Assembly: GCA_964035795.1 (NCBI GenBank)
Contig: OZ038327.1
Coordinates: 6,039,133 to 6,103,132 of the forward strand
From: Pterobdella sp. o SKG-2022
Taxonomy: Eukaryota > Annelida > Clitellata > Hirudinida > Piscicolidae
Direction of reading: 5' to 3'
DNA: 64,000 bases
Below the pieces are notes generated by a model that searched no databases, was not told the DNA's origin, and was given only the letters and a program-made list of their open reading frames with translations. Shown piece by piece: positions 62,901-64,000 of this stretch. Positions within the stretch are counted from its first letter, which is position 1; every line of letters starts with the position of its first letter. The position numbers were made by a program, and so were the translations under genes.

Positions 62901-63991
62901 ATCATCAAGTTTTTGTTGTTTTCATAAGAAAAAGAAATAATGCCATCATCGTTTTGGTCCTTGTTCTGTGTTTTGTCGTTTTGTTTTTCTACTTCAATTG
63001 GTGGAGGGTTATCATGTGGGTATTGGTCTTTATTATCATCATAGTCATCTTCATTACTATCCTCATTCTTCCTCTTGTTTTCCCCACCAGTATCAACATT
63101 TTTGTTGGTTTTGATTTTATCCTCATTAAACTTATCTTTATCATTCTTTTTATTATCATTGTCATATTTATTTGCATCAAAATCTTCCTCGTTTTTATTT
63201 TTTTCATTGTTTTCTAGGTTCTTTTCAAAACTTGCCTTGATGTTCTCATTGATTCTCATTGATTCCTTCAAAAAACCTTCATCATCTTCTGTATCATCAT
63301 CATCATCATAACCACTTTTACGTCTATCCTCTTCTTCATCGTCTTCATCTTTTTGTACATCTTCATCATCATCATTACCACCTTCAATTAAATTATTATT
63401 GTGATCTTCTTTGGTGTTTGTTTTGAGCGAGAAATCAAACAAAACATCATCATCATCACCACCCTTTTTTATATAATTACCATCGTCGTCATTGTTATTA
63501 TTCTGCTTTTCATTTTTTATGATATTGTTCTCATTCACTTTATCAGTATTCCCTTCTCGATACTCATATAACTTGTTGTTATCTTCGCAACTAATATCAT
63601 GACCACCGTGATGTTCTTGATGATGATCTCTGAGGTTAGGTTTGATGAAGTGGGGGGGAGGGAAGGTCAGAAACTTGTGGGCGAAGGATTGTAAAAAGTT
63701 TTTGTCGTGCAGACCTTTGTTGTAAAACAAACTGCGTGCAACATCGTTCGAAAGGAAGGAGGAAGGATTAAAGATAGGGAACGATGGGGGGAAGAAGAAA
63801 GGAGGAATGGTGGATTTTGATTGGTTGGTTGGTTGAGGGTGGAAAGTTGGAGTGGTTGTGGTAGTAGTAGTAGTGGTGGTTGTGGTGGTGGTTTTGGAGG
63901 GCTGTTTAGATGGTCTAGTGGTGGTCTTTGAAGGGGATGAGGTGGTGATGGCGATGTACGGGTACTTCTCGTTGTGGCACATGAAGTGCAC
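59933..63991 (-). CDS. SALL: SALL (spalt-like) zinc-finger transcription factor, large last exon
   Basis: One minus-strand exon of 1,352 codons begins after an acceptor (TTTTCCCAG) at 63992 and ends at TGA 59935-59933; the 5' exon(s) lie beyond the window. Three C2H2 groups have the spalt pattern. Group 1 (about 480-565) is a pair plus a third finger: [58 protein letters not shown]. Group 2 (about 864-912): [20 protein letters not shown] and [15 protein letters not shown]. Group 3 (about 1122-1176): [40 protein letters not shown], then [17 protein letters not shown] is the SALL box feature. SALL proteins are nuclear repressors in neural, limb and organ development, binding AT-rich DNA with NuRD partners. 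The N-terminal third is Asp/Asn/Lys-rich low complexity. A six-residue repeat ([12 protein letters not shown]) spans about 60751-60860. Confidence 0.95.
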   Translation of the reverse strand: MHFMCHNEKYPYIAITTSSPSKTTTRPSKQPSKTTTTTTTTTTTTTTPTFHPQPTNQSKSTIPPFFFPPSFPIFNPSSFLSNDVARSLFYNKGLHDKNFLQSFAHKFLTFPPPHFIKPNLRDHHQEHHGGHDISCEDNNKLYEYREGNTDKVNENNIIKNEKQNNNNDDDGNYIKKGGDDDDVLFDFSLKTNTKEDHNNNLIEGGNDDDEDVQKDEDDEEEDRRKSGYDDDDDTEDDEGFLKESMRINENIKASFEKNLENNEKNKNEEDFDANKYDNDNKKNDKDKFNEDKIKTNKNVDTGGENKRKNEDSNEDDYDDNKDQYPHDNPPPIEVEKQNDKTQNKDQNDDGIISFSYENNKNLMIKEEEETEDKLRDHSEFSEFSDVVTPDNHLDGPFPLPDFFHSRLKSQPQISSSSSPFFNSFSFPRPSLFFQPTSLSKSEDSKNAVDPMEQFMEVQKSSTSSKMDQLVRSMNRKLTDPNQCIICMRTLSCKSALQMHYRTHTGERPFRCKICGRAFTTKGNLKTHMGVHRAKPPVRMLHQCPVCHKQFTNALVLQQHVRMHTSNDPNFKSNSHPPMPYNPRNYLMLPSINYMPFSSNMQYSSLIRMQALRRTPFFVPRPPFLNPFYPPTSRDNEMEASDFVEGIKKEDVKEDYVGGDEMKVDRDEANKEEVDCASYFSGDFEKSSENLIKQERNLEAEENLQNQQKIDFLLATDPSNQEREKDDVDDNNPKPRTPQNLLYPTSDSENPNKHPLEQMEKIIQRTQMPFRHGTTSWLGLDRREFSSSPLSNGEAPIENGDSTIHDDSDTSQNPLNNPIQAMQATSVRFCCSSNQSEDSNKCFGMDGLELSTSSFEATTGKPNTTCGICYKTFACKSALDIHYRSHTKERPFKCKLCERAFSTKGNMKQHMMTHKSGEAGGSFIMSGSEASCSSNKSPNIFSGSNNDFLSGVDTKDQLTKSNDKMMNGSGTDMCDTEANMVEIKNEKKYENISDIVEDKLNDKMSFKKVEEQHVDSAHLGSHSPAHLKDQHNDVGTMGPEKPLKFERPIEAERSIENERSIETERPMEVERPIEAERSIETGPLQDMSHQINELKQEKDKMVVDAMRPKECFTSSVQGTNLKHMCHYCQKPFSSASALQIHMRTHTGDKPFKCPVCGKAFTTKGNLKVHMGTHMWNNVPSRRGRRMSVENISGLCPSPPPPPPPSHPYQPFPPSNFSRPFQNFDTNDKLRSLVPDPSLLNAYYSRLSLPSLSNSPFKMSPFIRPNKMNPIEMIAALNFSQLFMKSNRLPTPISSSFVQLHLTSMLKKLHSTPPSPKVNPPSDVSSDGGQMSPQEDTLPHLNNFHKLKDSSVEI
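60751..60860 (-). repeat. 18-bp tandem repeat inside the SALL coding exon
   Basis: Six copies of an 18-base unit encode hexapeptides [30 protein letters not shown] and ERSIET between finger groups 2 and 3. The repeat keeps the frame. Confidence 0.85.
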
Positions 63992-64000
63992 CTGGGAAAA

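Overview
This is a eukaryotic window. Genes are split by GT-AG introns, intergenic DNA is AT-rich, microsatellites and minisatellites are abundant, and decayed non-LTR retrotransposons are present. The families found (junctophilin, SALL zinc-finger factor, SKI/SNO co-repressor, TMEM64, SOCS-box protein, agrin-like Kazal protein) place it in a bilaterian animal. The short AT-rich introns and dense CATC-type repeats suggest an invertebrate, perhaps a lophotrochozoan such as an annelid; the phylum is inference only. I found no bacterial features, CRISPR array or functional tRNA.

Layout, left to right. 235-3266 (+): last four exons of a single-pass membrane protein with a Gln-rich cytoplasmic tail. 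3267-8162: AT-rich DNA with no gene recognised. 8163-9863 (-): TMEM64-like protein with a VTT domain. 11105-18694 (+): one uninterrupted 2,529-codon frame, a mostly disordered protein ending in degenerate ankyrin repeats and a SOCS box. 19250-26651 (+), perhaps on to 30906: a secreted protein with an NtA/NTR-like N-terminus and follistatin/Kazal modules. Its introns and flank hold a tRNA-related element, minisatellites, a duplicated dispersed repeat and a retrotransposon RNase H remnant. 33155-41859 (+): seven-exon SKI/SNO gene. 41860-47317: repeats, a LINE remnant and a 55-bp inverted repeat. 47318-58956 (+): junctophilin gene of about 20 exons with eight MORN repeats, a helical region, an Asn-rich segment and a C-terminal membrane anchor; intron 12 carries a broken LINE. 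59933-63991 (-): large last exon of a SALL gene with three zinc-finger groups, convergent with junctophilin.

Exons were assigned by reading frame, splice dinucleotides and codon-phase continuity. In every multi-exon model the phases join without a break, which is the main support for exons with no recognisable domain. The genes are neighbours, not a pathway: two likely transcriptional regulators (SKI, SALL), an ER-plasma membrane tether (junctophilin), a matrix-type protein, a membrane protein of the VTT family and a probable E3-ligase adaptor. I saw no convincing undescribed system. The most notable items are the giant SOCS-box protein, two possible membrane anchors in junctophilin, an insert inside a Kazal domain, and CATC-type repeats placed just upstream of splice acceptors.
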